A stretch of 64,000 nt of DNA from Taklimakanibacter sp050251035. Lineage in GTDB: Bacteria; Pseudomonadota; Alphaproteobacteria; Rhizobiales; Aestuariivirgaceae. Shown here one piece after another: positions 20,201-27,678 of the stretch. Location: the NCBI GenBank assembly GCA_050251035.1, contig JBFWNN010000007.1, positions 1 to 64,000 on the forward strand, given 5' to 3'. Numbering within the stretch: the first letter of the stretch is position 1; each line of letters opens with the position of its first letter. The notes below the pieces were generated by a model, which saw nothing but the letters and a program-made list of their open reading frames with translations, was not told the origin of the DNA and searched no databases. The translations under genes and the position numbers were made by a program.

Positions 20201-21607
20201 ATGGCAGCTGATATTCTGATCGTAGACGACGAAGCCGACATTCGGGAACTCATTTCGGGCATCCTCCAAGACGAAGGGTACGAGACCCGTCTGGCCCGCA
20301 ACAGCGATGCGGCGCTCGCCGCCTTGGCCGATCGCCGCCCCTCGCTCATCATCCTCGACATCTGGCTGCAGGACTCGAAGCTCGACGGTCTCGATCTCCT
20401 GACCGTCATTCGCGAGCGGCATCCGGAGTTGCCGGTGGTCATCATCTCCGGTCACGGCAATATCGAGACGGCGGTCTCGGCCATCAAGCGCGGCGCCTAT
20501 GACTATATCGAGAAGCCGTTCAATGCCGACCGGCTCATCCTGGTCGTCGGGCGGGCGCTCGAGGCCACGCGACTCCGGCGCGAGAACGAGGCGCTCAAGG
20601 GCCGCACCGGGGCCGATGTCGAGCTGCTGGGCTCGTCCATGGCCATGCGGCAGCTGCGCCAGATGCTCAAGAAGATCGCCCCTTCCAACAGCCGGATCCT
20701 GATCACCGGTCCCATGGGGGCGGGCAAGGAGCTTGCCGCGCGCAGCCTGCATGACATGTCGCAGCGCAATAACGGCCCCTTCGTCATCCTGAGCGCCGCG
20801 ACCATGGCGCCGGAAAGGATGGAAGAGGAGCTCTTCGGCATCGAGGACGGGTCGGGCGCCACCCAGCGCGTCGGCGCGCTCGAGGAGGCTCATAGCGGCA
20901 CGCTTTACATCGACGAGATCGCCGACATGCCGCTCGAGACCCAGGGCAAGGTGCTGCGGGTCCTGGTCGAGCAGACTTTCCAGCGGGTAGGGGGCGGTAA
21001 GAAGGTCAAGGTCGACGTGCGCATCGTCTCTTCGACCGGACGCGACCTCTCGATGCTGATTGCCGAAGGCCGGTTCCGCGAGGATCTCTATCACCGCCTG
21101 AGCGTCGTGCCGGTGCGCGTCCCCTCGCTGGTCGAGCGGCGCGAGGACATTCCCGAGCTCATCGAATATTTCTCCAGGCTCTATTCCGTGGCCGCGGGCC
21201 AGCCGCAGCGCAAGCTCGCGACCGACGCGATTGCCATGCTGCAGACCCAGGATTGGCCCGGCAATGTGCGGCAGCTGCGCAACAATATCGAGCGGGTGAT
21301 GATCTTGGCGGGCGGCGATCCGGGCAGCGAGATCACCGCCGGGATGCTGCCGCCCGACGTAGGGGCAGCCCTTTCGCCGGCCGCAACGGGCTTCGGGGGT
21401 GAGCATCTCCTGGCGCTACCTCTGCGCGAGGCGCGCGAGGCGTTCGAGCGCGATTATGTGGCCGCACAGCTTTCCCGGTTCGGTGGCAATATTTCCCGCA
21501 CGGCCCAGTTCGTGGGTATGGAAAGATCAGCATTGCACCGTAAAATCAAGCTGTTAGGACTAGCTGTTCGAGGAGAGGGCGAGGATTTTGCGGCCGCCGC
21601 CAAGTAA
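20201..21607 (+). CDS. ntrX: Nitrogen-related response regulator NtrX
   Basis: 468-aa partner of NtrY. The receiver domain has phospho-acceptor Asp53 (IILDIWLQDSK) and IEKPFNADRL. The AAA+ domain has Walker A GPMGAGKE and Walker B LYIDEIADM. The GAFTGA loop is missing: the equivalent stretch reads EEELFGIEDGSGATQRVGALEEA. The Fis-type helix-turn-helix is at the C-terminus (GNISRTAQFVGMERSALHRKI). Loss of GAFTGA is known for alphaproteobacterial NtrX and implies regulation through sigma-70 promoters or as a repressor, not sigma-54 activation. hfq, often next in related genomes, is not found downstream. Confidence 0.95.
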   Translation: MAADILIVDDEADIRELISGILQDEGYETRLARNSDAALAALADRRPSLIILDIWLQDSKLDGLDLLTVIRERHPELPVVIISGHGNIETAVSAIKRGAYDYIEKPFNADRLILVVGRALEATRLRRENEALKGRTGADVELLGSSMAMRQLRQMLKKIAPSNSRILITGPMGAGKELAARSLHDMSQRNNGPFVILSAATMAPERMEEELFGIEDGSGATQRVGALEEAHSGTLYIDEIADMPLETQGKVLRVLVEQTFQRVGGGKKVKVDVRIVSSTGRDLSMLIAEGRFREDLYHRLSVVPVRVPSLVERREDIPELIEYFSRLYSVAAGQPQRKLATDAIAMLQTQDWPGNVRQLRNNIERVMILAGGDPGSEITAGMLPPDVGAALSPAATGFGGEHLLALPLREAREAFERDYVAAQLSRFGGNISRTAQFVGMERSALHRKIKLLGLAVRGEGEDFAAAAK

Positions 21608-22056
21608 TCGACCTGTCCGTTTACGTTAACAATTTACTGCCGGAAATAATATCCGTCTTTTCTTCATGAGACGGGCTCCCCAAAGCCCGGAAATTCAATT
21701 AAAACTTTATGAGTATTGGTTGCGCCACCACAACGGCGCGGTTCTTGCTACCACTGGGCATGATCCCAGAAGGGGACGGCGTCCCCGGGATCACGTTCAT
21801 GAGCTGAGCCTGACGGCGCCTCACGGCGCCGGTCACGCCGAGGGCCGCAAGGCCATCGAATGCCCCGCGGGTCAGGTCCGCCGCATCTCCTGAAACGAGG
21901 GGCTAAGCCGGTCCGGAAGCGCATCGAGTGGCCTCCTCGATCTTACGCGTCCGGGCCGGCACCCTTACCATCCCGAAATTTCTGCTCTTCCGACCGGCGT
22001 CGAAACCGTTACGCTGTACCCGCTTTTCATCACTCAGGTTTGCGGGGGAAAACGGG
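21608..22056. other. gene-poor spacer after ntrX with strong hairpins
   Basis: 449 bp without a credible gene. It starts AT-rich (TTAACAATTTACTG; AATTAAAACTTTATGAG), which could hold a promoter. Two strong inverted repeats follow. One has outer arms TGATCCC (21761-21767) and GGGATCA (21787-21793) around an inner GGGGAC-ggc-GTCCCC. The second, at 21811-21835, is TGAC-GGCGCC-tcac-GGCGCC-g-GTCA. A motif shared with 23875-23932 lies at 21872-21942. Short reading frames here have no recognisable protein features. Confidence 0.6.
21872..21942. repeat. two-part direct repeat, left copy
   Basis: Block 1 is TCAGGTCCGCCGCATCTCC (21872-21890) and block 2 is ATCGAG-T-GGCCTCCTCGATC (21923-21942), separated by 32 bp. 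The same two blocks, in the same order and orientation, occur at 23875-23932 with one base changed. The pair brackets the protease gene and the autotransporter remnant. Confidence 0.75.
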
Positions 22057-23172
22057 ATGAAGAAGACGAACGACAAGCAGCCTGGCGTGGACGACAGCCG
22101 GCCGACACCTTTGCATGAGCTCGTTCAGCTTCCCGACATGACGGCGACCGCGCCATGGCCCGAAGTACTGGTTGCACATTTGCGCCTGCCGCGCCAGCTG
22201 TCGGTCCCTCCGCGCGGGCAGCCGGAATATTCGAAACCACGCGGCTATGCCCCGAGGCTGCACGTACCCGTACCGGCGCAGACGCCGTTGGCCAAGGGCG
22301 TGCAAATGCCGGTGAAGCGGCGCCCGGGACGCGCCGTCGACATGTCGATCGACGGCCATCGGCCGAAACACCTCACCTTGCGGCGGGTCCCGCGCTTGCT
22401 GCCGCCCAAGACGACAGGCCTTTCGGGACTGGGTGATCTCGGTCCCATGCGGCCGACGAGCTGGGAAGTGGCGGAGCCCGACATGCTGACCTGGCCCTGG
22501 TGCACCATCGGCAAGATCGATTGCTGGTCGGAAGGAGAGTGGGTTTCGGGCGGCACCGGCTTCCTCGTCGGACGCAACCTGATGGTGACGGCGAGCCATG
22601 TCATGCCGTGGGACTATAGCGGCAACTGCTCGATCCGTTTCATTCCGGCCTCGACGCCCAACCGGGTCCCGCCACACGGCGTTCCTCCGTTCGGCGAGAC
22701 CTGGGTGTCGCAATGGCGTGGTAATCGTCATGATGGCTTCTGGGACGTGGCATTCCAGGCCGATGCCAAGGATTACGTCATCTGCCGCCTCGACGACCCG
22801 ATCGGCGATGTCTGCGGCTGGATGGGAATCCGCAGCTTCGGCAATCACAATAAGTATCTGCGCCGCGGCTATATGAGCGCCGGCTATCCGGAATATGCGA
22901 GCGGCTGGCCGAAAGCGGAGCTGGGCATCGGGGTCCGCGATGTCGACGGTGACAATGACGGGCGTGAATTGGAAACCGTTCTCTTCGGCGGCCCCGGCTG
23001 GTCGGGCGGACCGCTCTTCGCCTGGTTCGGCGACGACCTGCGTGCCGTCGGTGTGTGCCACGGCAAGGAGACCGAAATGGTCTTCCCATGGTACGTCGTC
23101 AATCTCGTGTTTGGCGGCGGCAAGCATCTGATCGATCTCGTCAGGTACGGCCAGGCGAACTGGCCGGCTTGA
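22057..23172 (+). CDS. trypsin-like serine protease with long basic N-terminal region
   Basis: 371-aa protein with a C-terminal chymotrypsin-fold protease domain. The proposed triad is His181 (VTASHVMPWD), Asp239 (DYVICRLDDPIG) and Ser316 (GPGWSGGPLFAWFG), where GWSGGP replaces the usual GDSGGP. The first 150 residues are rich in Pro and Arg, lack a recognisable domain, and have no signal peptide, so the protein is cytoplasmic or secreted by another route. The ATG at 22057 follows GGGGGAAAACGG. The gene stands alone between a hairpin-rich spacer and a broken autotransporter, and looks accessory. Substrate unknown. Confidence 0.8.
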   Translation: MKKTNDKQPGVDDSRPTPLHELVQLPDMTATAPWPEVLVAHLRLPRQLSVPPRGQPEYSKPRGYAPRLHVPVPAQTPLAKGVQMPVKRRPGRAVDMSIDGHRPKHLTLRRVPRLLPPKTTGLSGLGDLGPMRPTSWEVAEPDMLTWPWCTIGKIDCWSEGEWVSGGTGFLVGRNLMVTASHVMPWDYSGNCSIRFIPASTPNRVPPHGVPPFGETWVSQWRGNRHDGFWDVAFQADAKDYVICRLDDPIGDVCGWMGIRSFGNHNKYLRRGYMSAGYPEYASGWPKAELGIGVRDVDGDNDGRELETVLFGGPGWSGGPLFAWFGDDLRAVGVCHGKETEMVFPWYVVNLVFGGGKHLIDLVRYGQANWPA

Positions 23173-23301
23173 AAACCACCAAGGGCCGCTTTTCCCGTCC
23201 TGCCTGTGACGCGATTGTCACAGTATTGGCAAATACCAGCATACGTCAGGTAATTTTTATCCTATCTGCCTGGAATCGTGTAAAGCTGCGACGGCCCGAC
23301 G

Positions 23302-23832
23302 GTCGGCGCTATGTGACCTATCTGAACTAGGCGCTTTATGTCGACATGTTGGTGAAGGCGGACTTCCTGAGCATTAATATCGATCCCGATGATCGACGCC
23401 GGCTACAAGTTCGGCGGCGGCGAGGGTGTGTTCCTCGAGCCGCAGGCGACTCTGGCCATCCTGCATACGTCGATCGACGATGTCGATATCTTCGGCGACA
23501 CTGTCGAGTTCGAGGACGCGACCAGCGTCAGAGGCCGGCTCGGCCTGCGTCTCGGCTATGACCCATAAGGCCGCAAACGCGGTTGTCGTTTCATCGGATG
23601 TGACCATGAGTGTGTGGCAGGAGTTCAACGGTGGCGACAATGAGGCGTCGGTCGTGACGGCGGACTCCGGCTTCGAGGTGTCGGATGCGCCAGACGAGAC
23701 GGTCGGCGACATCTCGCTGGGCTTCAGCGTGGCCGCACCCGAGGGCTGGTCGGGCTTCGTGCGCGGCAGCTACCAGTTGCCGATGACTATGATGCCTTCT
23801 CCGGCAATCTGGGTCTCAGATACAGCTGGTGA
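23302..23832 (+). pseudogene. frameshifted remnant of an autotransporter beta-barrel
   Basis: Autotransporter barrel sequence can be read only by changing frame several times. The pieces in order are YVTYLN (near 23310), ALYVDMLVKADFLSIN (about 23331-23378), then from 23389 IDAGYKFGGGEGVFLEPQAT and RGRLGLRLGYDP, then in another frame VTMSVWQEFNGGD... DISLGFSVAAPEGWSGFVRGSYQ, and finally DDYDAFSGNLGLRYSW followed by a stop at 23830-23832. The terminal aromatic residue is the normal barrel end. No passenger domain remains upstream. The pattern matches type V secretion barrels ending SGNxGxRYxW. The frame changes and in-frame stops show it is dead. Confidence 0.8.
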
Positions 23833-23874
23833 AGACTGCCGGCCAGGGGTATCGGATGACAACCGCGTAGCCGA

Positions 23875-23932
23875 TCAGGTCCGCCGCATCTCCGAAGGGT
23901 GAGAGCGAGGCGATCGAGCGGCCTCCTCGATC
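23875..23932. repeat. two-part direct repeat, right copy
   Basis: Block 1 TCAGGTCCGCCGCATCTCC is at 23875-23893 and block 2 ATCGAG-C-GGCCTCCTCGATC at 23913-23932, with a 19-bp gap. It matches the copy at 21872-21942. Here block 2 lies inside a perfect hairpin (see the terminator at 23910). Confidence 0.75.
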
Positions 23933-23934
23933 GC
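23910..23934 (-). terminator. hairpin just after the aldehyde dehydrogenase stop
   Basis: Perfect 9-bp inverted repeat GCGATCGAG (23910-23918) and CTCGATCGC (23926-23934) with a 7-nt loop, starting 8 bp beyond the minus-strand aldehyde dehydrogenase stop. There is no T-run, so it would be a weak intrinsic terminator or an mRNA 3' stabiliser. It is also part of the two-part repeat. Confidence 0.45.
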
Positions 23935-23942
23935 TGGTTCCC

Positions 23943-25430
23943 TCAGAGCTGGATGTAGGTGTGCTTGATCTGCTGGTATTTCTCCAAGGCATGCAACGAC
24001 TTGTCGCGTCCGATGCCGGACTGCTTGTAGCCGCCGAACGGTGCCGTGATATCGCCGCCGTCGGTTGAATTGATGTTGACGGTACCGGCGCGCAGGCTGC
24101 GCGCCACCTTGTGGGCGCGGGTGATGTCGCGGGTCCACAGGCTCGCCTGCAGGCCGTAGATCGTATCATTGGCGATCTTCACCGCCTCTTCGTCGTCCTT
24201 GAAGGTGATGGTCGCCACCACCGGCCCGAAAATCTCTTCTTGCGCGATGCGCATGGAGTTCTTCACCGCATCGAAGATGGTCGGCTCGACATAGAAGCCG
24301 CCAGTGTTGCGCCGGGCGCGCTCGCCGCCGAAAGCGACCTTGGCGCCTTCCTTGCGGCCGATGTCGATATAGTCGAGGACGCGCTCCATCTGGCTCTCGT
24401 CGACCATCGCGCCCATGCTGGTCTTGGGATCGAGCGGGTCCTTGGGGCGCCATTTGTCGGCATGCTTGGCGACGAGCTCGACGAACTGGTCCTTGATCTT
24501 CTCCTGGACGATGATGCGCGTCGCCGCGGTGCAGACCTGGCCCGAATTGTAGAACACGCCGGCCGCGGCCGTCGCCGCCGCGTGATTGATGTCGGCGACA
24601 TCGCCGAAGACGATGTTGGGCGACTTTCCGCCGGTCTCGAGCGCCACATGCTTCATGTTGCTCTCGCCCGCATAGCGCAGGAAATACTTGCCGACCTCGG
24701 TCGATCCGGTGAAGGCGATCATGTCGACGTCCATGTGGCGGCCGAGCGCCTGACCCGCGGTCTCGCCATATCCCGGCAGCACGTTGAGAACGCCGTCCGG
24801 CAGGCCCGCTTCGGCGGCGAGCTCGGCCACCCTGAGCGCCGTCAGCGGCGATTGCTCGGCCGGCTTCAGGATGACGGAATTGCCGGTGGCGAGCGCCGGC
24901 CCCAGCTTCCAGGACGCCATCAGGAGCGGGAAGTTCCACGGTACCACTGCGCCCACAACGCCGATCGGCTCGCGCGTGATCATCGAGATCGAATCGGGCC
25001 TGGCCGGCGCCAACTCGTCATAGACCTTGTCGGGCGTCTCGGCATACCACTGCAGGCAGCGCAGCGCGGAGGCGATGTCGACGGCCTGCGCGTGGGCGAT
25101 GGGCTTGCCCACATCGAGGGTCTCGAGCAGCGCCAGCTCATCGCGGTGCTTTTCGATCAGCGCCACCCACTTCAGCAAGATGCGCTTGCGCTGGGCCGGC
25201 GCCATCTGCGCCCAGGTGCCCTTCTCGAAGACGGCCCGCGCCGCCGTGACTGCGCGCGCGACGTCTTCCTTGTCGCATTCGGCGACTTTGGTCAGCGCCT
25301 GGCCGTCGATCGGCGAGATGCAGTCGAAGGTCTTGCCGGAGGCGGCGGCAGTGAACCTGCCGTTGATGAAGGCCTGGTTGCGATATGAGACCTGAGCGAT
25401 CCGGGTTCGATAATCTTCAGCGGCGGCCAT
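23943..25430 (-). CDS. NAD(P)-dependent aldehyde dehydrogenase, PuuC-like
   Basis: 495-aa aldehyde dehydrogenase. The cofactor region has VVPWNFPLLMASWKLGPALATGN and GSTEVGKYF. The glutamate base is in LETGGKSPNIVF, and the catalytic Cys300 is in NSGQVCTAATR. The late EEIFGPV and PFGGYKQSGIGRD motifs are intact. Length and N-terminus (RNQAFINGRF) resemble gamma-glutamyl-gamma-aminobutyraldehyde dehydrogenase PuuC and related betaine/omega-amino aldehyde enzymes. No other putrescine genes are nearby, so the substrate stays open. The ATG at 25430 has AAGGAG at good spacing. Confidence 0.92.
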   Translation of the reverse strand: MAAAEDYRTRIAQVSYRNQAFINGRFTAAASGKTFDCISPIDGQALTKVAECDKEDVARAVTAARAVFEKGTWAQMAPAQRKRILLKWVALIEKHRDELALLETLDVGKPIAHAQAVDIASALRCLQWYAETPDKVYDELAPARPDSISMITREPIGVVGAVVPWNFPLLMASWKLGPALATGNSVILKPAEQSPLTALRVAELAAEAGLPDGVLNVLPGYGETAGQALGRHMDVDMIAFTGSTEVGKYFLRYAGESNMKHVALETGGKSPNIVFGDVADINHAAATAAAGVFYNSGQVCTAATRIIVQEKIKDQFVELVAKHADKWRPKDPLDPKTSMGAMVDESQMERVLDYIDIGRKEGAKVAFGGERARRNTGGFYVEPTIFDAVKNSMRIAQEEIFGPVVATITFKDDEEAVKIANDTIYGLQASLWTRDITRAHKVARSLRAGTVNINSTDGGDITAPFGGYKQSGIGRDKSLHALEKYQQIKHTYIQL

Positions 25431-25477
25431 GGCGCATCTCCTTGCGAACGGGGGGAGGGGACTGGAGGCATGATACC

Positions 25478-25507
25478 AAAAAGGCACCGCCTGGCGGCGG
25501 TGCCTTT
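25478..25507 (-). terminator. rho-independent terminator of rpmG
   Basis: Perfect 12-bp stem AAAGGCACCGCC / GGCGGTGCCTTT with a 4-nt loop. Read on the minus strand it is followed by a run of T (TTTTTGG). It lies 24 bp beyond the rpmG stop and about 48 bp before the aldehyde dehydrogenase start, so it insulates the two. Confidence 0.88.
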
Positions 25508-25530
25508 CATGCAAAAGCTGAATGGCAGGA

Positions 25531-25698
25531 TTACTTGATCTTGGTTTCCTTGAACTCGACGTGCTTGCGCGCCACCGGATCATACTTCTTGAAGGTGAAC
25601 TTGTCGGTCTTGGTGCGTGAGTTCTTCTTGGTCACATAAAAGTAACCCGTGTCCGCTGTCGACTGCAGCTTGATCTTGATCACATTGCCTTTGGCCAT
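25531..25698 (-). CDS. rpmG: 50S ribosomal protein L33
   Basis: 55-aa ribosomal protein L33. The sequence begins MAKGNVIKIKLQSTADTGYF, continues VTKKNSRTKTDKFTFKKYDP and ends HVEFKETKIK. Length and motifs are exact for the zinc-free (C-minus) L33 type: the two CxxC pairs of the zinc form are absent. GAGGAG precedes the ATG at good spacing. It is monocistronic, with its own strong terminator at 25478-25507, and divergent from the next gene. Confidence 0.96.
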   Translation of the reverse strand: MAKGNVIKIKLQSTADTGYFYVTKKNSRTKTDKFTFKKYDPVARKHVEFKETKIK

Positions 25699-25805
25699 AA
25701 TAAATCTCCTCGCGGCCCGAGGGGCCCGGCTTCATTGGCGCGGGATATGGCCGATGCAAGGAGGAAAGTCAAGAAACGAGCCGTCTTGGCGGCAGGGCCT
25801 CTTTT

Positions 25806-26147
25806 ATGCTGAAGAGCCTCGGCATTTTGTGGAGCAGACTCGTGATTCCTCTCAAGGAACCGTCACTCGTCACGATGGGCTTGGTTGCCCTCATGGTGGT
25901 TCCGCTCCTTACCCATACTCCCGGGTGGTCACTGGCGGTGGCCAGCCTGATCATTCTCTGGCTCATCCTGGCCATGGTGATCGGCTGGCTGAAACCGGAG
26001 CTGATCGCCGAAAAGCAGCGAAAAAGAGGACTTCCGCCCACCGGGAGGCTGATAAATGAGCAATATTACATCCGCAGCGTCCTAATTGTCTTAATTTTTT
26101 ACTATATCTGGGCCTTTCGCGGGGACTTGGTCCGGGTGCTGGCTTAA
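25806..26147 (+). CDS. hypothetical small membrane protein
   Basis: 113-aa protein with three hydrophobic segments: residues 21-37 (LVTMGLVALMVVPLLTH), 43-62 (LAVASLIILWLILAMVIGWL) and 90-104 (IRSVLIVLIFYYIWAF). A basic loop (KQRKRGLPPTGR) lies between the second and third. I do not recognise the family. It sits alone between rpmG, which is divergent, and rpoZ, which is 89 bp downstream. Codon use looks like its neighbours, although the 3' end is AT-richer. Confidence 0.6.
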   Translation: MLKSLGILWSRLVIPLKEPSLVTMGLVALMVVPLLTHTPGWSLAVASLIILWLILAMVIGWLKPELIAEKQRKRGLPPTGRLINEQYYIRSVLIVLIFYYIWAFRGDLVRVLA

Positions 26148-26171
26148 GGCCTGGGCCGGGACACGGGCTTG

Positions 26172-26197
26172 CTTTTAGGGCAGGTTGCGCCTAAAAG
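26172..26197 (+). terminator. hairpin between the small membrane gene and rpoZ
   Basis: Inverted repeat CTTTTAGG (26172-26179) and CCTAAAAG (26190-26197) in the 89-bp gap. No T-run follows, so it may be a weak terminator of the upstream gene or a structure in the rpoZ leader. Confidence 0.4.
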
Positions 26198-26236
26198 GCC
26201 GCCATCCCGACCCTATTCAAGGAATGAACGAGCCCC

Positions 26237-26647
26237 ATGGCGCGCGTTACTGTTGAAGACTGCATCGACAAGCTCCCGAACCGGTTCGAGCTGGTCCTCC
26301 TGTCCGCCCATCGCGCACGGATGATTTCTCAAGGTGCGCCCCTGACCGTCGAGCGTGACAACGACAAGAACCCCGTCGTCGCCTTGCGCGAGATCGCCGA
26401 CGAAACGGTGAACACCGACGACCTTCGCGAGGAATATATCCACGCCATGCAGAAGCATGTCGAGGTGGACGAGCCCGAGCAGAGCGAGGTTCCGCTCATC
26501 CAGCAGTCGGGCGACATGTCGGTCATCAACGACCAGCCGGAAGCCGATCAGGCCGATATGGAGCGCATGACCGAAGAGGAGCTGCTGCGCGGCCTCGAGG
26601 GGCTTCCGCCCGCGGAAAGCCCGGGCAGCCAGCGCAACGGCTACTGA
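26237..26647 (+). CDS. rpoZ: DNA-directed RNA polymerase omega subunit
   Basis: 136-aa omega subunit, which binds the C-terminal tail of beta-prime and helps assembly and ppGpp response. The conserved core is MARVTVEDCIDKLPNRFELVLLSAHRARMISQGAP, with NKNPVVALREIADETV-like sequence after it. The C-terminal 60 residues are acidic and variable, as in other alphaproteobacteria. It is followed in nearly all relatives by rsh, but here a minus-strand acid phosphatase gene is inserted and overlaps the rpoZ end by 7 bp. Confidence 0.96.
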   Translation: MARVTVEDCIDKLPNRFELVLLSAHRARMISQGAPLTVERDNDKNPVVALREIADETVNTDDLREEYIHAMQKHVEVDEPEQSEVPLIQQSGDMSVINDQPEADQADMERMTEEELLRGLEGLPPAESPGSQRNGY

Positions 26648-27513
26648 TCGGGCCCGCTCCAGGCCTTTAACGCATCGAGCTTCTTCTGGCGCTGCTCGTC
26701 GGGCGGCGTCTTGAAGTCATGGCCGAAGGCGGCTGATTCCCACGAGCCATAGGTCGGGTTGGGCAGAGCGATCCAGTCCCTTCCCCAATGCGCCTTGTTG
26801 TCGTCGAAGACCTTCTGGCGCTCCGCGATCGTTCCCTTATAGGCATCGGTGAAGTCGCCGAGATTGTCGCCGACGAGCAGCAGCAGGCGATAGTCTTTGG
26901 CGATGAAGGCGCGCCGCGTGCTCTTGGCCGATCCCCAGTCCTCCCGCTCCTTGGCGGTGAGGAGAGTGTCGACATTGTCGCCCATGGCGAAGCCGAGATC
27001 CTTGAGCCGTTCGGCCGTCGCCGGCTCCTCTTCCTTGGTGCGGTTGGTGACATAGAAGACCTTGACGCCCTTGGATGCGGCATATTGGGTGAACTCGGCC
27101 GCTCCCGGTATGGCGAAGTCGATTTTCGAATTCACATAAGGCGTCCAGGTCTTGGGGTTGAAGGCCGTTCCGGCTTTGACGGTCCAGGCCTGGTACTGCG
27201 AGGTGTTGAGCACGGTATCGTCGACGTCGAGCACGACGGCCGGCGGCTTGCCGGCGAAATCTCCGGTCTGCACCGAGGGATCGGCGGTCCGGCTCTTGTC
27301 GGCGAGCGCTTCGTCGAGGCGGATGCGCGCCAGGACATAGGCCTGGGTCATGACCGCCTGGGCCTCGACCGCGCTCTGGTCCCAGAGGGTGGCATTGAGA
27401 TTGTCGTTGGGCTCGGGGCCTTTCGCCATTTCGGGCGGCAGGTCGGCGGCCATGACGGCGAGGCTTCCTAGGCTCACGGCGGCGAGGACCGGCAACAGCG
27501 CGGAATGCTTCAT
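26641..27513 (-). CDS. exported acid phosphatase, class C/e(P4)-like HAD
   Basis: 290-aa exported phosphatase of the DDDD superfamily. Residues 1-23 form a signal peptide (LLPVLAAVSLGSLAVMAA). No lipobox cysteine is present, unlike Haemophilus lipoprotein e(P4). Motif I is VVLDVDDTVLNTS with Asp96 and Asp98. Later motifs are VFYVTNRTKEEE and LLLVGDNLGDF. The closest named family is 5'-nucleotidase, lipoprotein e(P4); those enzymes dephosphorylate nucleotides in the periplasm. It lies convergent to rpoZ, overlapping by 7 bp, and divergent from rsh. Confidence 0.88.
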   Translation of the reverse strand: MKHSALLPVLAAVSLGSLAVMAADLPPEMAKGPEPNDNLNATLWDQSAVEAQAVMTQAYVLARIRLDEALADKSRTADPSVQTGDFAGKPPAVVLDVDDTVLNTSQYQAWTVKAGTAFNPKTWTPYVNSKIDFAIPGAAEFTQYAASKGVKVFYVTNRTKEEEPATAERLKDLGFAMGDNVDTLLTAKEREDWGSAKSTRRAFIAKDYRLLLLVGDNLGDFTDAYKGTIAERQKVFDDNKAHWGRDWIALPNPTYGSWESAAFGHDFKTPPDEQRQKKLDALKAWSGPDQ

Positions 27514-27678
27514 CGATATCCCTCCTTCTTTGTCGGTGGCGGATGGACGAGGACGGCGGGCATCGGCCCTAGGCCGTGACTATATGAGGATTCCGTCGGG
27601 CAGTCCTGCCGGTGCAGGTCTCGCCTTGAGCTTTTTTTCCGCTACACTCGCCACGATAGGAATGGTTAAGACAGCGTC

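Noticed and set aside
17791..20445. 884-aa frame opposite ntrY
   Set aside because: Antisense to a clear histidine kinase, rich in Asp/His/Arg, no recognisable motif.
21666..21893. 75-aa frame in the spacer after ntrX
   Set aside because: Passes through two strong hairpins and a repeat block; no ribosome site, no similarity recognised.
23426..23902. 158-aa frame downstream of the protease
   Set aside because: It is one frame of the broken autotransporter barrel and runs past the real barrel end, so it is not an independent gene.
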